Source: Saccharopolyspora phatthalungensis (GTDB lineage: Bacteria; Actinomycetota; Actinomycetes; Mycobacteriales; Pseudonocardiaceae). Taken from it: a stretch of 64,000 nt of DNA. The notes under the pieces are model-generated. The model made no database searches. It was not told the DNA's origin and was given only the letters and a program-made list of their open reading frames with translations. Below are positions 7,954 through 17,224 of the stretch, piece after piece. The stretch lies in NCBI RefSeq assembly GCF_014203395.1, contig NZ_JACHIW010000001.1, positions 1,922,001 through 1,986,000 on the forward strand, in the 5' to 3' direction. Position numbers and translations under genes: made by a program. How positions within the stretch are numbered: position 1 is the stretch's first letter; each line of letters begins with the position of its first letter.

Positions 7954-8820
7954 ATGCCGCCAAACTCCCCGACAGTTGCCAACTGGGCGCTGGGACGCCG
8001 TCTTCGGGAAATACGCGAGGAAGCCGGGCTGGCCAGCGGCGCGGCATCCAAACTCATCGGCGTGACCTCGGCATACCTGTCCGAGGCAGAACACGGCAAG
8101 AAGACACTCGCCTTGGAGAAGCTGGACACGCTCATGGCGGAATACGGCATCGAGGATGCTGAGGCTCAGGAACTTCGCGCGCTGCGGGAGCAAGCGGTCC
8201 AGCGTGGCTGGTGGGCCAAGTACTCCGGCATCTTCAGCAATGACCTGCTGCGCTTCTTTGGCTTCGAGCACGGTGCGGAAGCAGTGCACGCCTACGACAG
8301 CGGCGTCATCAATGGCCTCCTACAGACCGAGGACTACGCCCAAGCGATCAGCGAGGCAAGCACCGGAAATCTCCGGTTGGCCGAAGTTGATCGCAGGGTC
8401 TCCTGCCGGATGACCAGACAGCTGAGGCTTACCGGCGAAGACCCACTCCGATTCAACGTCGTTATGTCGGAAGCCGTGCTGCGCCAAGAAATCGGCGGGC
8501 CGGATGTACTCAAGGCTCAACTTGAGCACATCCTCGCTCTCATCGACAAGCATCCCGACACCCTGGACGTGCGCATCGTTCCGTTCTCGGCCAGCGGACA
8601 CGAGGCGATGGGCGGTTCCGCCTTCTACCTCATGACTTTCCCGAACGGCAGGCTCCCCACCGTGCTCTGGCAAGAGACCGTGACGTCAACCCACCTGATC
8701 ATCGATCCCATCATGGTCCGGGAGTACGCCATCGCCCACACCGCCGCTACCCAAGCAGCGCTCAACCGCGAAGAGTCCCGCACACTCATCAAGAAGGTCT
8801 CGACAGAGCTGCCGCGATAA
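7954..8820 (+). CDS. Scr1-family HTH (XRE) regulator with DUF5753
   Basis: Seen: ATG 7954 follows AGAAGGAG with 8-nt spacing. The 288-residue protein has an N-terminal XRE helix-turn-helix (residues ~10-65, LGRRLREIREEAGL...AYLSEAEHGKK) and a long C-terminal DUF5753 domain with YDSGVINGLLQTEDYA, RQLRLTG and VRIVPFSASGHEAMGGSAFYLM. Known: such proteins are paired with DUF397 proteins as Scr1-type toxin-antitoxin-like modules and regulate development or stress genes in actinomycetes. Inferred: DNA-binding partner of the DUF397 protein starting 14 bases downstream. The 186-bp divergent region upstream probably holds its operator. Confidence 0.92.
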   Translation: MPPNSPTVANWALGRRLREIREEAGLASGAASKLIGVTSAYLSEAEHGKKTLALEKLDTLMAEYGIEDAEAQELRALREQAVQRGWWAKYSGIFSNDLLRFFGFEHGAEAVHAYDSGVINGLLQTEDYAQAISEASTGNLRLAEVDRRVSCRMTRQLRLTGEDPLRFNVVMSEAVLRQEIGGPDVLKAQLEHILALIDKHPDTLDVRIVPFSASGHEAMGGSAFYLMTFPNGRLPTVLWQETVTSTHLIIDPIMVREYAIAHTAATQAALNREESRTLIKKVSTELPR

Positions 8821-8833
8821 CTACAGTTGGAAC

Positions 8834-9037
8834 ATGAGCACTTTCCATGCCTCGACGCACTTGAGTAAAGCGAGCTGGCGAAAGTCCCGTCGTAGCGCCA
8901 GCAACACCCACTGCGTTGAGGTCGCGGTAACGACGGGAGCGGTCGGCATCCGGGACACGAAGGACCGCGACGGCGGCACCCTCGTGTTCACGCCCACGCA
9001 GTGGACGTCGTTTACCGCGAGCCTGAAGCAGCGCTGA
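8834..9037 (+). CDS. DUF397 domain protein
   Basis: Seen: 67 residues. The family core is obvious: WRKSRRSASNTHCVEVA, then VGIRDTKDRDGGTLVFTPTQW. It starts 14 bases after the HTH gene stop and is almost certainly co-transcribed with it. Known: DUF397 proteins are small partners of Scr1-type HTH regulators. Inferred: the toxin-like or effector half of the pair; the actual biochemical role is not known. Confidence 0.92.
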   Translation: MSTFHASTHLSKASWRKSRRSASNTHCVEVAVTTGAVGIRDTKDRDGGTLVFTPTQWTSFTASLKQR

Positions 9038-9043
9038 GGGGTC

Positions 9044-9083
9044 GTGCATGGTTGTGGTTGCCATAACGACCACAACCACGCAC
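9044..9083. terminator. Bidirectional hairpin terminator
   Basis: Inverted repeat GTGCATGGTTGTGGTTG (9044-9060) against 9067-9083, 15 of 17 positions paired, loop of 6. It lies between the convergent stops of the DUF397 gene (9037) and the methyltransferase gene (9094). Confidence 0.75.
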
Positions 9084-9093
9084 AACCACCTTG

Positions 9094-12000
9094 TCACGTC
9101 CGGGTGCGGAGGCGTTCGGTGAAGGCCTCGTGGGCGCGGGTCATGTCTTTCTCGCGGTCGACGCCGGTGAAGGGGAGGACGTAGCGGCCGAGGTCGGCTT
9201 TGGCGCCGTGCTTGGCGTATTCCTTGACGACGTCCTTGGGCACCTGGCGGCCGTTGGCATCGAACCGCATCTCCCGCTCGTACTTGCGCAGCACCCCGAA
9301 CTGAGTCCGGTAGATCGTGCACAACTCCTCGGCTGTGATGTCCAACATGATCGCCGCCAAAGCATCGATCTCAACCAACGCCTGCCGCCGGTCAAAATCC
9401 ACCCGCAACGGCGTACCCATCTCCCACTCCCGCCGCACATCCCCCAGTGTCGGCCGATCGTCCCGATCGTGCGTCCAGAAGTCCTCCCGCCACCGGTCGT
9501 CGAACAACTCCTGCCAAAACGGCTCGTAGTACCGAGTAAGGCAGTTCAGCCGGAGGGCACGCAGGATCAGCTCTGGCTCAAGCGGGTGGTTCCGCACGTG
9601 CGGGAGCCTGCGTATAATTGAATTCTTGAGCTCCGTCGCCCCGGAAACTTTAATTAAAAAATCCCCCGCTAGGGACGCCCAAAAAGCGGCCGCGCATGCG
9701 AGATCTATCTTTCCCGCCGTCATCGCCAACACTGTGTTCACATGCGTAGGCCCAGGCGGAACCAACGCAGCGTGAAGAGTCCTTACTGTAGACGAGTCCG
9801 CCATACGCCGCCATACAATACGCCAGGATTCATTCGACGGCTTCCCATCCCAATGCGGATAGCCCACCAGGTACTCATTCAGTGGCTTCGCGCGCTGGTA
9901 GCTCGTGCGCGGCAACGCCCACTCCCCGGCCGCTTCCAGATCCCATTCCTCGTAATCTTTAGCATTCCGCATCGATGGTCGCGGCTGCCTCGCCAACGGA
10001 TTAGCAACGGAAAAATGCGGCCCTTGGAGAATGACATCTTCAGGTCGCTCCACAACATCGGACCGCCGAACAAAGTAACCGTCCTTCCGCTGCGTTGTCT
10101 CATTCCATCCAGGCGTCCAATAAAACTTCGTGCTACCGAAACGAGAAGCAGCAGCCAGTTTCAACAGCACAGCTTGGCTCTCCGTGTTAACCGGCCGCAC
10201 CATCCGAGCTTCATCTGCAGGCGTCCCCGGCTCGTCGATCAACGCAGACCAACCGGCGAGAACAGTCCGGTCCACCTCCACTATTCGACCTCGATGCGGA
10301 CGCACATCCCATTCATCATCTTCGTCTTTAATTCCAGGCTCCGGACCGGACCCATCGTGTTCTAGCGACCTATCGATCGTGTCGGGATAATAGAGCGAAA
10401 ACATACTCTTAAACGCAACCGGACGCTCCGCGCCATATACATGGACACCAAATTCGCGCGTGTTAAGAATCTCAAAAAGGCGCCTCTCGTTTCGAAATTG
10501 CCAATGCCGCCGCAATCGGCGATAGACAACCCGCCTAAATTCGCCAGCTCGAGCCTCGGTGAAATGACTTTCGGGATGAATGAGGCCAACAATACCCGAA
10601 GAGCGCATCGACCTCCACGCTCTTTCCATGAAACACCGATACAGATCTGGACGCAGCCCCATCAAAACCGAACGGTCAACACCACTTCCAAGGTGCTCTA
10701 GAATGCCGGCATTCGAAGAACGTTCAACTAGATAATCGCCAGCATGGCTCGAATCCAACAAATCACCTCGGCGATCGTCTTTAATCGTCACATCGGCTTT
10801 CTCGTTGAATGTGAACCAGGGATCCTTTTCCGCCAGAATCGTGTCGTCTTCCCAGTCGGGCCGCACCCAGGGCGGGTTCCCCACCTGGAGATCGAAGCCG
10901 CCAGCCGCAAACACCGGGGCGAAGTCTAGTTCCCAGTGGAAGAAGCCTTCCTTGTCCGCGATCCGTTCGCATTCTCTCAGCCAGGGCTGCCAGGCGAGGG
11001 CTTCGTGGACGTCGCGCATGTTGTGCCAGTCGCGCTGCTCGGCTTCCGCCTCGTCGAGGCCCGCCCAGTCGGCCCCGTCGAAGAAGGTTTGCTGACCGTG
11101 CTTTTCGGCGACAGTGACGCGGCCCGCTTGGCCCAGCAATGCTTCCAGGCCGTCAAGCCAGTCTTCCCAGTCCGGGGGTTCGCAGTCGGCTGTCGTCGGC
11201 CAGAACCACAAGGCGCACCAAGCGTCCATTGCGCGGCGTAATCGGCGGTAGGAGTTGTTCTCGTCCGCCAGGAACTCTTCGACCTGCTCGCGGGTCACTC
11301 CGTTCGACCGCCGCGCGAGCTCCGGTGCTTCCCACACATCCGCCTGGCGGCTGATCTTCTTCTCGGCGATCTCCAGCCGTTGTGCGGCCAGCGACCACAG
11401 CGCCTCCACCCGGCGGGCTAACGCGTGTAATCTCATGCGCTGCTTCGCGTTCGGCGCCTTGCGGACCGCGCTGCGCCAGTTCTTGAGCGTCGCCGTCTGA
11501 TCTGGCACCAACTCCTTGGCTTCCTTGGTGTCGGCGACCGCGCCCCAGCCCTTGGCCGGGAGCAGGAAGTGGTGCACCTTGCCGTTGCCGAGCGCACCCA
11601 GCGGCACGTCACCGTTGATCGGCAGGTCTGTCGGCACCACGTCGAGCCACTTGAACGACTTCTTCGGCGGCACGTCGTACACCGCGCGCCGACCGCCGAT
11701 CAGCGAGTTGCCCCGCCGCAAGTGCAGACCGAACCACGGCGCCTTCAACCCGGCGTGCATGGCGTTAAGCCACAACGACACCTCCGCCAGCTCGACTGCG
11801 GTGCCGTTGAGGTCCACGCCATAGCACTGGTGCAGGCTCAAATACGCCTTGACTCGCTGCAGTTCCAGCGCATACCGCTCCGGCTCGATCACCTTGTCGA
11901 GCTCTTCTTGACGGCGCTTGAGGTACTCCTCGGCGAGCTGATTCACCGCCTCGATCAGGAACGCTCCCGAGCCCAGCGCGGGCTCGCACACCGTGTATTC

Positions 12001-13707
12001 CAGGATTCGCTGGGCCGGAGTGCGCTGGCCGTCCTGATCCAGCAGCTCGGCGAGCGAATGTTTCACCACGCAGCGCGTCAGCACCTCCGGCGTGTAGTAC
12101 GAGGCGCTGCGCTGCCGCTCTCGCCCGGACAACCGGTAGACGAACGTTCCCTTCCGGTGCAGCCGCCGACGCGGCTCTCCGGTCTCCGGATCTTCGTCCC
12201 TGACGAACACCTCACCCGGGAGTTCCTGCGCTTGCTTGGCGTTCACCACCCAGGTGCCCTTGCTCGGGTCGCCGCCCTTGGCTACCTCGTAGAGGTCCTC
12301 CTCCGCCAGGAAACCGGTGTAGGACATCAGGCCCTCGTACACCGCACCAAGCTGGTTGATGCCCAGCTGCGCGTACGAAACGAACCCGGCGTCCCGGCCC
12401 TTCGTCGGCTTGGACAAAAGCAACTTCCGCAGCACCGTTTGCAGGCATTGGTTGCCCAGGCCAACACCGCTGACCCGTAGCTCACTGCGCTCGGAATCCC
12501 AGTTGTCGTCCACATTGGAGGGAGCGTCGATCAGCGAAATGGCGCCTTCGGCGAACAGGTCCGCCCGCAGCGCCTCGAACGGCAACCCGTCGTCCTCGGC
12601 CTCGTGCCCCTGGTCGACCAGCTGGAACAGCTTGTGCAGCGACTCGTAGAGGTGGGTGCCGTCCAGCGAACGCCGCTCGGTCAGCTCGACCAGGGCCAGA
12701 TCGCGCAGCCGGTCCAGGCCGTAGCCCTCGGCGTACTCCGGTGCCTTCGCCGGCACGATCTCCAACTCCGGCCGTGCCTCGGCATACAGCAGGAACAAGA
12801 TCCGGTACAGGAACCGCAACGCCTGCTTCTGCAGCATCAGCGGCAGATCGCTTAGGCCGTCGACCGGCAGCCCGGCGCGGCGGCGACGCACCACGATCTC
12901 GTTGGCCACCAGCTCGACCGACTCGCGCACGCCCTCGCGCAGATCCTTCGACACCCCAACGGCGTGCTTGACCGAATCCTCCAGCACCGCGTCCAGGCCG
13001 CAAGACCCGTCCTCGCGCGGAAGCAAGCCATCGGAACCGACCAGCGCGGCAATCGTCTCCAGCTCACCGGCCGACCGGGTGTCCTTGCGTTCGGCCGCCG
13101 TGGCCAGGTCAACCGCCAGCCACCGCCCCTCCGGCCAGCGCTCCCGGTCGGTCAGCAACAACCAGCCGCCGGCCTGCACCAACACCAGTCTCGGCGGCTC
13201 CTCCGCCAGGAACAGCGCGGAAATCACCTTGCTCAGGCCCGGCTCCGGCTTGCCGTCGATAGTCGCCGGGACCAGCAACCGCCCCAGGCCCTCGACCGTC
13301 TCCAGGTTCCAGTCGAGAATGTCCTCCACGGTCCGTGCATCCATCGCCTGCAGGATGGCCAGGTGCAGGCCCGACGCGGTACGGTGCGCGATCCCGTCGA
13401 CCTCGACCGCCGCCCCGAGCCGGACCACCTTGATCTGCTCGGGCTCCGCATCCAGCAGCAGCGCCTGCCTGGCCTGGAGGTAGAACTCACGCAAGACTTT
13501 CTCGTCGGGCCGTTCCCGAGCCGACGCCAACAGCCTCGCCGCGGTTCCGGCGAACCCGGTCAGCCCGCTGCGAGGCGTTGCGACCTTGGCTTCCTCACGT
13601 TCCGCCCAATACTTGCGCAACGCCTTGACCCGCGTCGGGAACTGCTCCGACAGGTAATGCTCGGAGACGAAATCCCCGGTCACCACCACCGAATCGAACG
13701 CGCTCAC
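9094..13707 (-). CDS. DrmMI-like Eco57I-type N6-adenine DNA methyltransferase
   Basis: Seen: GTG 13707 overlaps the helicase stop (GTGA), with AGGAGG just upstream; an in-frame extension to 14010 lies wholly inside the helicase gene and is not used. The 1537-residue product has SASYYTPE near 535, SAM-binding motif I CEPALGSGAFL near 573 and the catalytic NPPW near 943. Known: Eco57I-type methylases transfer methyl groups to adenine N6; class 1 DISARM carries such an enzyme (DrmMI) directly after the SNF2 helicase DrmD. Inferred: self/non-self marking or DNA-binding component of the defence system. No PD-(D/E)xK nuclease motif was noticed. The part after NPPW (about 9610-10850) is visibly more AT-rich than the rest of the gene, suggesting exchange of the target-recognition region. 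Confidence 0.88.
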   Translation of the reverse strand: MSAFDSVVVTGDFVSEHYLSEQFPTRVKALRKYWAEREEAKVATPRSGLTGFAGTAARLLASARERPDEKVLREFYLQARQALLLDAEPEQIKVVRLGAAVEVDGIAHRTASGLHLAILQAMDARTVEDILDWNLETVEGLGRLLVPATIDGKPEPGLSKVISALFLAEEPPRLVLVQAGGWLLLTDRERWPEGRWLAVDLATAAERKDTRSAGELETIAALVGSDGLLPREDGSCGLDAVLEDSVKHAVGVSKDLREGVRESVELVANEIVVRRRRAGLPVDGLSDLPLMLQKQALRFLYRILFLLYAEARPELEIVPAKAPEYAEGYGLDRLRDLALVELTERRSLDGTHLYESLHKLFQLVDQGHEAEDDGLPFEALRADLFAEGAISLIDAPSNVDDNWDSERSELRVSGVGLGNQCLQTVLRKLLLSKPTKGRDAGFVSYAQLGINQLGAVYEGLMSYTGFLAEEDLYEVAKGGDPSKGTWVVNAKQAQELPGEVFVRDEDPETGEPRRRLHRKGTFVYRLSGRERQRSASYYTPEVLTRCVVKHSLAELLDQDGQRTPAQRILEYTVCEPALGSGAFLIEAVNQLAEEYLKRRQEELDKVIEPERYALELQRVKAYLSLHQCYGVDLNGTAVELAEVSLWLNAMHAGLKAPWFGLHLRRGNSLIGGRRAVYDVPPKKSFKWLDVVPTDLPINGDVPLGALGNGKVHHFLLPAKGWGAVADTKEAKELVPDQTATLKNWRSAVRKAPNAKQRMRLHALARRVEALWSLAAQRLEIAEKKISRQADVWEAPELARRSNGVTREQVEEFLADENNSYRRLRRAMDAWCALWFWPTTADCEPPDWEDWLDGLEALLGQAGRVTVAEKHGQQTFFDGADWAGLDEAEAEQRDWHNMRDVHEALAWQPWLRECERIADKEGFFHWELDFAPVFAAGGFDLQVGNPPWVRPDWEDDTILAEKDPWFTFNEKADVTIKDDRRGDLLDSSHAGDYLVERSSNAGILEHLGSGVDRSVLMGLRPDLYRCFMERAWRSMRSSGIVGLIHPESHFTEARAGEFRRVVYRRLRRHWQFRNERRLFEILNTREFGVHVYGAERPVAFKSMFSLYYPDTIDRSLEHDGSGPEPGIKDEDDEWDVRPHRGRIVEVDRTVLAGWSALIDEPGTPADEARMVRPVNTESQAVLLKLAAASRFGSTKFYWTPGWNETTQRKDGYFVRRSDVVERPEDVILQGPHFSVANPLARQPRPSMRNAKDYEEWDLEAAGEWALPRTSYQRAKPLNEYLVGYPHWDGKPSNESWRIVWRRMADSSTVRTLHAALVPPGPTHVNTVLAMTAGKIDLACAAAFWASLAGDFLIKVSGATELKNSIIRRLPHVRNHPLEPELILRALRLNCLTRYYEPFWQELFDDRWREDFWTHDRDDRPTLGDVRREWEMGTPLRVDFDRRQALVEIDALAAIMLDITAEELCTIYRTQFGVLRKYEREMRFDANGRQVPKDVVKEYAKHGAKADLGRYVLPFTGVDREKDMTRAHEAFTERLRTRT

Positions 13708-16607
13708 CGAACGCCCTCCTGCACGTCCTGCCGGGGCGCGATGACCGCAAGCACGCGCACCCCCGGTTTGCCCACGGCGCGCAGCGACTCCAACGACGTC
13801 TTCGCGCCCCGCACGACCGCATCGATCTGCTTCAACATCCGCGTTCGCGGCCCCGCGTCTCGGCCTTCCGCGATCCGCCTGCTGTCGGCCTCCCACCGCT
13901 CCAGACGTGCTTCGGCCTCCCACACCGGAGCGGCGAGTTGCCTGCCCTGTTCCACCAGAATCCGTTGCAGGTGGGCGCGCATCGCGGCGACGCCCTTGGG
14001 TACCAACCACTGCCAGTCGCTCGGATCGAGGTCGTAACCTGCGTTGATGCCGCCATCCCGAATGCCGGCATCTTCCAGGATCTCCAGCGCATCCGAACTG
14101 CCGATAGGCCCGGATCGCGGGTCGTCATCGACGAACCCGAACGCCCAGTTCGTGCAGCTCACCACCTGGCCGCGGGCATTGGTCAAAGTGCCCTGCACGA
14201 GAACTGTCGGCAGCTCGACATCCCCGACGACCAGCGGCACCTGGTTGCGCTCGAATCGGGCGAGAGCCCGGTCGCATGCCCAATCAAGCACCGGATGCAG
14301 CGGGCCGAGGAAATGCGCTTCCGGCCACAGCGTGCCGGACTCCTTGTGATCCCTCGCCCGCTTCAGCGAATCCTCGGCGCTCGGCTTGTCAGTCGCCAAC
14401 ACCAGGCGCTCAGTAACCTTGCGTTCGGTCCGGTAAGACTGCGGCAATGCCCGGAAACGTCGCTTCAGGTCCGGTGGTGGGGTCAGCCGAACCCAGCTGC
14501 CGTCATCGCTCTCCTCCCAAGCCACGCCGCCCCTGCCGACCGGCTCGGCCGGGTTGGGATACACCTCCCGGAGAGCTTCCCGGAGAAAGTCGAGATCGGT
14601 GCGGAACAGGTTGTGCCCGTCGTCGACCTCTACATCGTCCGGGGCTCGCTGATCTCCCTGCGCCATCAGCTGGTGGAAGAAATCCCATTCATCGACGTCG
14701 TCGGAGAGGTCCGGCACCACCTCCTCGATGTCACGCCCCTTCGCCAGAGCCTCCGCGACCGCCTGCTCTTCCTTGGTGACGCTGTGCAGGTTCAGCAAGG
14801 TGGCGGCATCGCCCAACGCCTGGTGCGCGGCATGCTCTTTGTCTAGGAGCTTGGTCAACACCCGCACATCACCGGTAAAGCGATCATTGGTCGAAGTCAG
14901 GGCGAGCGCGGTGATCTGTGGCGGGTACTTCTGGCCGTACCGGTCGATCCGGCCGTTGCGCTGCTCGATGCGGATCAGGCTCCACGGAATGTCCACGTGT
15001 ACGAGGTTGTGGCAGTGGGCGTGCAGGTTGACGCCCTCACTCGCGACATCGCCCGCGACCAGGACCCGCACCGGAGAGTCCGCGAGCTTGAACTGCTCCA
15101 CAACCGCTTGCTGCTTGTCGTCCGGCAAACCGCCGTGCAACATGGCAAAGGCCTCGACCGGCATGCGCAAGGCATTCGGCAGTTCCTGCAACAGCCAGCG
15201 CAGCGTCGCCAACCGCTCGCTGAACAGCACGACCCTGGTTTCCGACTTCGAGCCGACACCGATCTTGCCGAGGTAGCCGACCAACTCGGTCAATTTCGAC
15301 TCGCCCGTCGCCTGCGCCTCCGCCGCGAGCTTGCCCAAGGTGTCCAAAGAGGACAGTTCGGCTTCGGTTCGTTTCTTGCTTTGCCTGCGATTCGCGATAG
15401 TCTCACGCAACGCTGCGGTCGAAGAAAGCGCGGCTTTCGCCAACGTCCAGGGGAACAACGTGTTGTTGGTCCCCTCCAGCGGAGAACGCCCCGGCTCGGG
15501 ATACAGCCAGCTGTCCGTCAGCTCGTTAATGATCTTTTCCTCCGCGGAGTTGGCCGGAATGGCCAGCACCTTCGGCTCCGGACGCTCCGCCCAGTCCTTG
15601 CCGACTTCGTCAGCCACATCGGCGGAGTGCCGATGCCGCCGTACGAACAGGTGCGCGATGTCTTCGACCTGATAATCGCTTCGATCGCTGATCGCGGTGG
15701 CATCCAGCAAGCTCACCAGCTCGGCGAACGATTCCGGTTTGCCGTTGTGCGGCGTGGCCGAGGCGAGCACAAGTGCATCGGTCCGCGGTGCCAGCACCCG
15801 CGCCAGCTCATTATTCAGGGTGCCGGTGTTGGTCAGGTTATGCGATTCGTCGATCACCACCGCATCCCAGTGGTGCTTCTCCAGATGCGCCCGGTACTGC
15901 CCGGATTTCAGCGTGTCGACCGAGACGATCACCTTGCGGTAGTAGGTGAACGGATTGCGGCTGGCCGGCAATTCCTGCCGGACGCGTTTGATTCCATCCG
16001 AATCCAGCCGCACCAGTGGAATCGCGAACCTGGTCCACAGCTCGTGCTGCATCTGCTCCAGGACGTGGCGTGGCGTCACGACCAGGATCCGTTCCGCGCG
16101 GCCTCGCCGCGCGAGCTCGGCCAGCAACATGCCGATTTCAAGCGTTTTTCCGAGCCCGACGGCGTCCGCTATCAGGATCCGGGTCCGCAGATTCGTCCGG
16201 GACAACGCCTGGGCCACGGCACGGCGCTGGTATCCGAGCTCATCCAGCAACATCCGGTGGGAAACGATCAAACGCTCGTCGTGCAACGGTACCGCCGTCT
16301 TCCGCAGCACCGCTTCCAGCCACAGTCGCGTGCGCCGAAATTGCGGCGAGTCATCCGGCACCACCTCGGCTTTCTCCGGCACCAGTGGGCGGAGCTGATC
16401 CAAGTCGGTCAGAAACGTCGCATCGGTGTCTCGCACCAGCTCCGACACTCCGGTGCAGGACACCGCCCACGCGCTATTCTTCAATCGTTCCGCCGACCGG
16501 ACGATCCACGCCTCGTCACGGACTTCCACGATCGTTCCCGGCGCAAAGCCATCCACCTGTTCGTCGGCCAAACCATGCCCCCTAGCCCGCTGCATTCCGC
16601 CGATCAC
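13704..16607 (-). CDS. DrmD-like SNF2-family helicase
   Basis: Seen: 967 residues. Walker A ADAVGLGKTLEIG is near 146, DESH (motif II) near 251 and SATPHNGKPE near 280. The C-terminal helicase domain carries VLVAGDVASEGVNLHAHCHNL and RIEQRNGRIDRYGQK near 545. An extra C-terminal domain of ~350 residues follows. Known: RapA/HepA-like SNF2 proteins of this kind are the DrmD component of class 1 DISARM. Inferred: DNA translocase acting with the methyltransferase that follows (GTGA overlap) and the large helicase at 1-2553. ATG 16607 is the first start; a later M (residue 5) is possible. No promoter was identified in the ~110 bases upstream. Confidence 0.9.
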   Translation of the reverse strand: MIGGMQRARGHGLADEQVDGFAPGTIVEVRDEAWIVRSAERLKNSAWAVSCTGVSELVRDTDATFLTDLDQLRPLVPEKAEVVPDDSPQFRRTRLWLEAVLRKTAVPLHDERLIVSHRMLLDELGYQRRAVAQALSRTNLRTRILIADAVGLGKTLEIGMLLAELARRGRAERILVVTPRHVLEQMQHELWTRFAIPLVRLDSDGIKRVRQELPASRNPFTYYRKVIVSVDTLKSGQYRAHLEKHHWDAVVIDESHNLTNTGTLNNELARVLAPRTDALVLASATPHNGKPESFAELVSLLDATAISDRSDYQVEDIAHLFVRRHRHSADVADEVGKDWAERPEPKVLAIPANSAEEKIINELTDSWLYPEPGRSPLEGTNNTLFPWTLAKAALSSTAALRETIANRRQSKKRTEAELSSLDTLGKLAAEAQATGESKLTELVGYLGKIGVGSKSETRVVLFSERLATLRWLLQELPNALRMPVEAFAMLHGGLPDDKQQAVVEQFKLADSPVRVLVAGDVASEGVNLHAHCHNLVHVDIPWSLIRIEQRNGRIDRYGQKYPPQITALALTSTNDRFTGDVRVLTKLLDKEHAAHQALGDAATLLNLHSVTKEEQAVAEALAKGRDIEEVVPDLSDDVDEWDFFHQLMAQGDQRAPDDVEVDDGHNLFRTDLDFLREALREVYPNPAEPVGRGGVAWEESDDGSWVRLTPPPDLKRRFRALPQSYRTERKVTERLVLATDKPSAEDSLKRARDHKESGTLWPEAHFLGPLHPVLDWACDRALARFERNQVPLVVGDVELPTVLVQGTLTNARGQVVSCTNWAFGFVDDDPRSGPIGSSDALEILEDAGIRDGGINAGYDLDPSDWQWLVPKGVAAMRAHLQRILVEQGRQLAAPVWEAEARLERWEADSRRIAEGRDAGPRTRMLKQIDAVVRGAKTSLESLRAVGKPGVRVLAVIAPRQDVQEGVR

Positions 16608-16720
16608 ATAGGCATTCGATCACATGGTGCATCGTGCCGGATAAGGCTTCGTTTCACGGTCACTTTCACGGCTTTCAAAGAAAGCGAGCGGTGCGTGAAG
16701 TGCGGCTGCCTGATACCTGA

Positions 16721-17224
16721 TCACGGGCCGGGGGCGTTGGGTTCGGTGGCCGCCGGGGTCTGGGACGAGGTCGGGTCCGGCTCGGACGTCTGCGGCGCCG
16801 AGGTCGTTGGGGCCGGCTTGGACGTGCTCGTTCTCAGCAGGATCGACGGCGGGGGGCTCGTGCGGGTCGGCAGGTCCGTCGTGTTCGGCTGCACCGGCGC
16901 CTGACCCGGCGGCTGCTGCCCCGGCGGGGGAGCCGGAGGGTTCTGCGTGGGTTGCGGCGGCGAAGTCGAGGCCGGGTTCGGAACCTGTTGCACCACGGGT
17001 GGCACGGCGGGTTGCACCGGCGGATCCGACTCGTGGCTGACCAGCACCACCCCGCCACCCACCAGCAAGGACGCTGCGAGTGCTCCGCCGGTCGCCGCGA
17101 GCATGCCGATGCGCTGCCGGCGGCGACGCGCGCTGGCGACCAGCGCCCACTCCGCCCCGGTGCGCACCGGGATGTCCAGGCGGTCGTCTCGGAGGATCCG
17201 CTGTAGCTCGTCCTCCAGGTCCAT
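16721..17224 (-). CDS. Membrane protein with anti-sigma-like layout and Pro/Thr-rich tail
   Basis: Seen: ATG 17224 shares its A with the sigma-factor stop (TGATG). The 167-residue product has a short N-terminal cytoplasmic part (MDLEDELQRILRDDRLDI), a basic stop-transfer RRRRQR, one transmembrane helix (MLAATGGALAASLLVGGGVVLV) and a ~110-residue low-complexity extracellular tail rich in Pro, Thr, Ser and Gln. Known: genes after SigE-type sigma factors often encode membrane-bound regulators of them. Inferred: sensor or anti-sigma partner. The cytoplasmic domain lacks the HxxxCxxC zinc motif of ZAS anti-sigma factors, so its mechanism is unclear. Confidence 0.72.
   Translation of the reverse strand: MDLEDELQRILRDDRLDIPVRTGAEWALVASARRRRQRIGMLAATGGALAASLLVGGGVVLVSHESDPPVQPAVPPVVQQVPNPASTSPPQPTQNPPAPPPGQQPPGQAPVQPNTTDLPTRTSPPPSILLRTSTSKPAPTTSAPQTSEPDPTSSQTPAATEPNAPGP

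Noticed and set aside
13708..14010. N-terminal extension of the methyltransferase to 14010
   Set aside because: It would lie wholly within the SNF2 helicase gene. GTG 13707 has AGGAGG and a GTGA overlap with the helicase stop.
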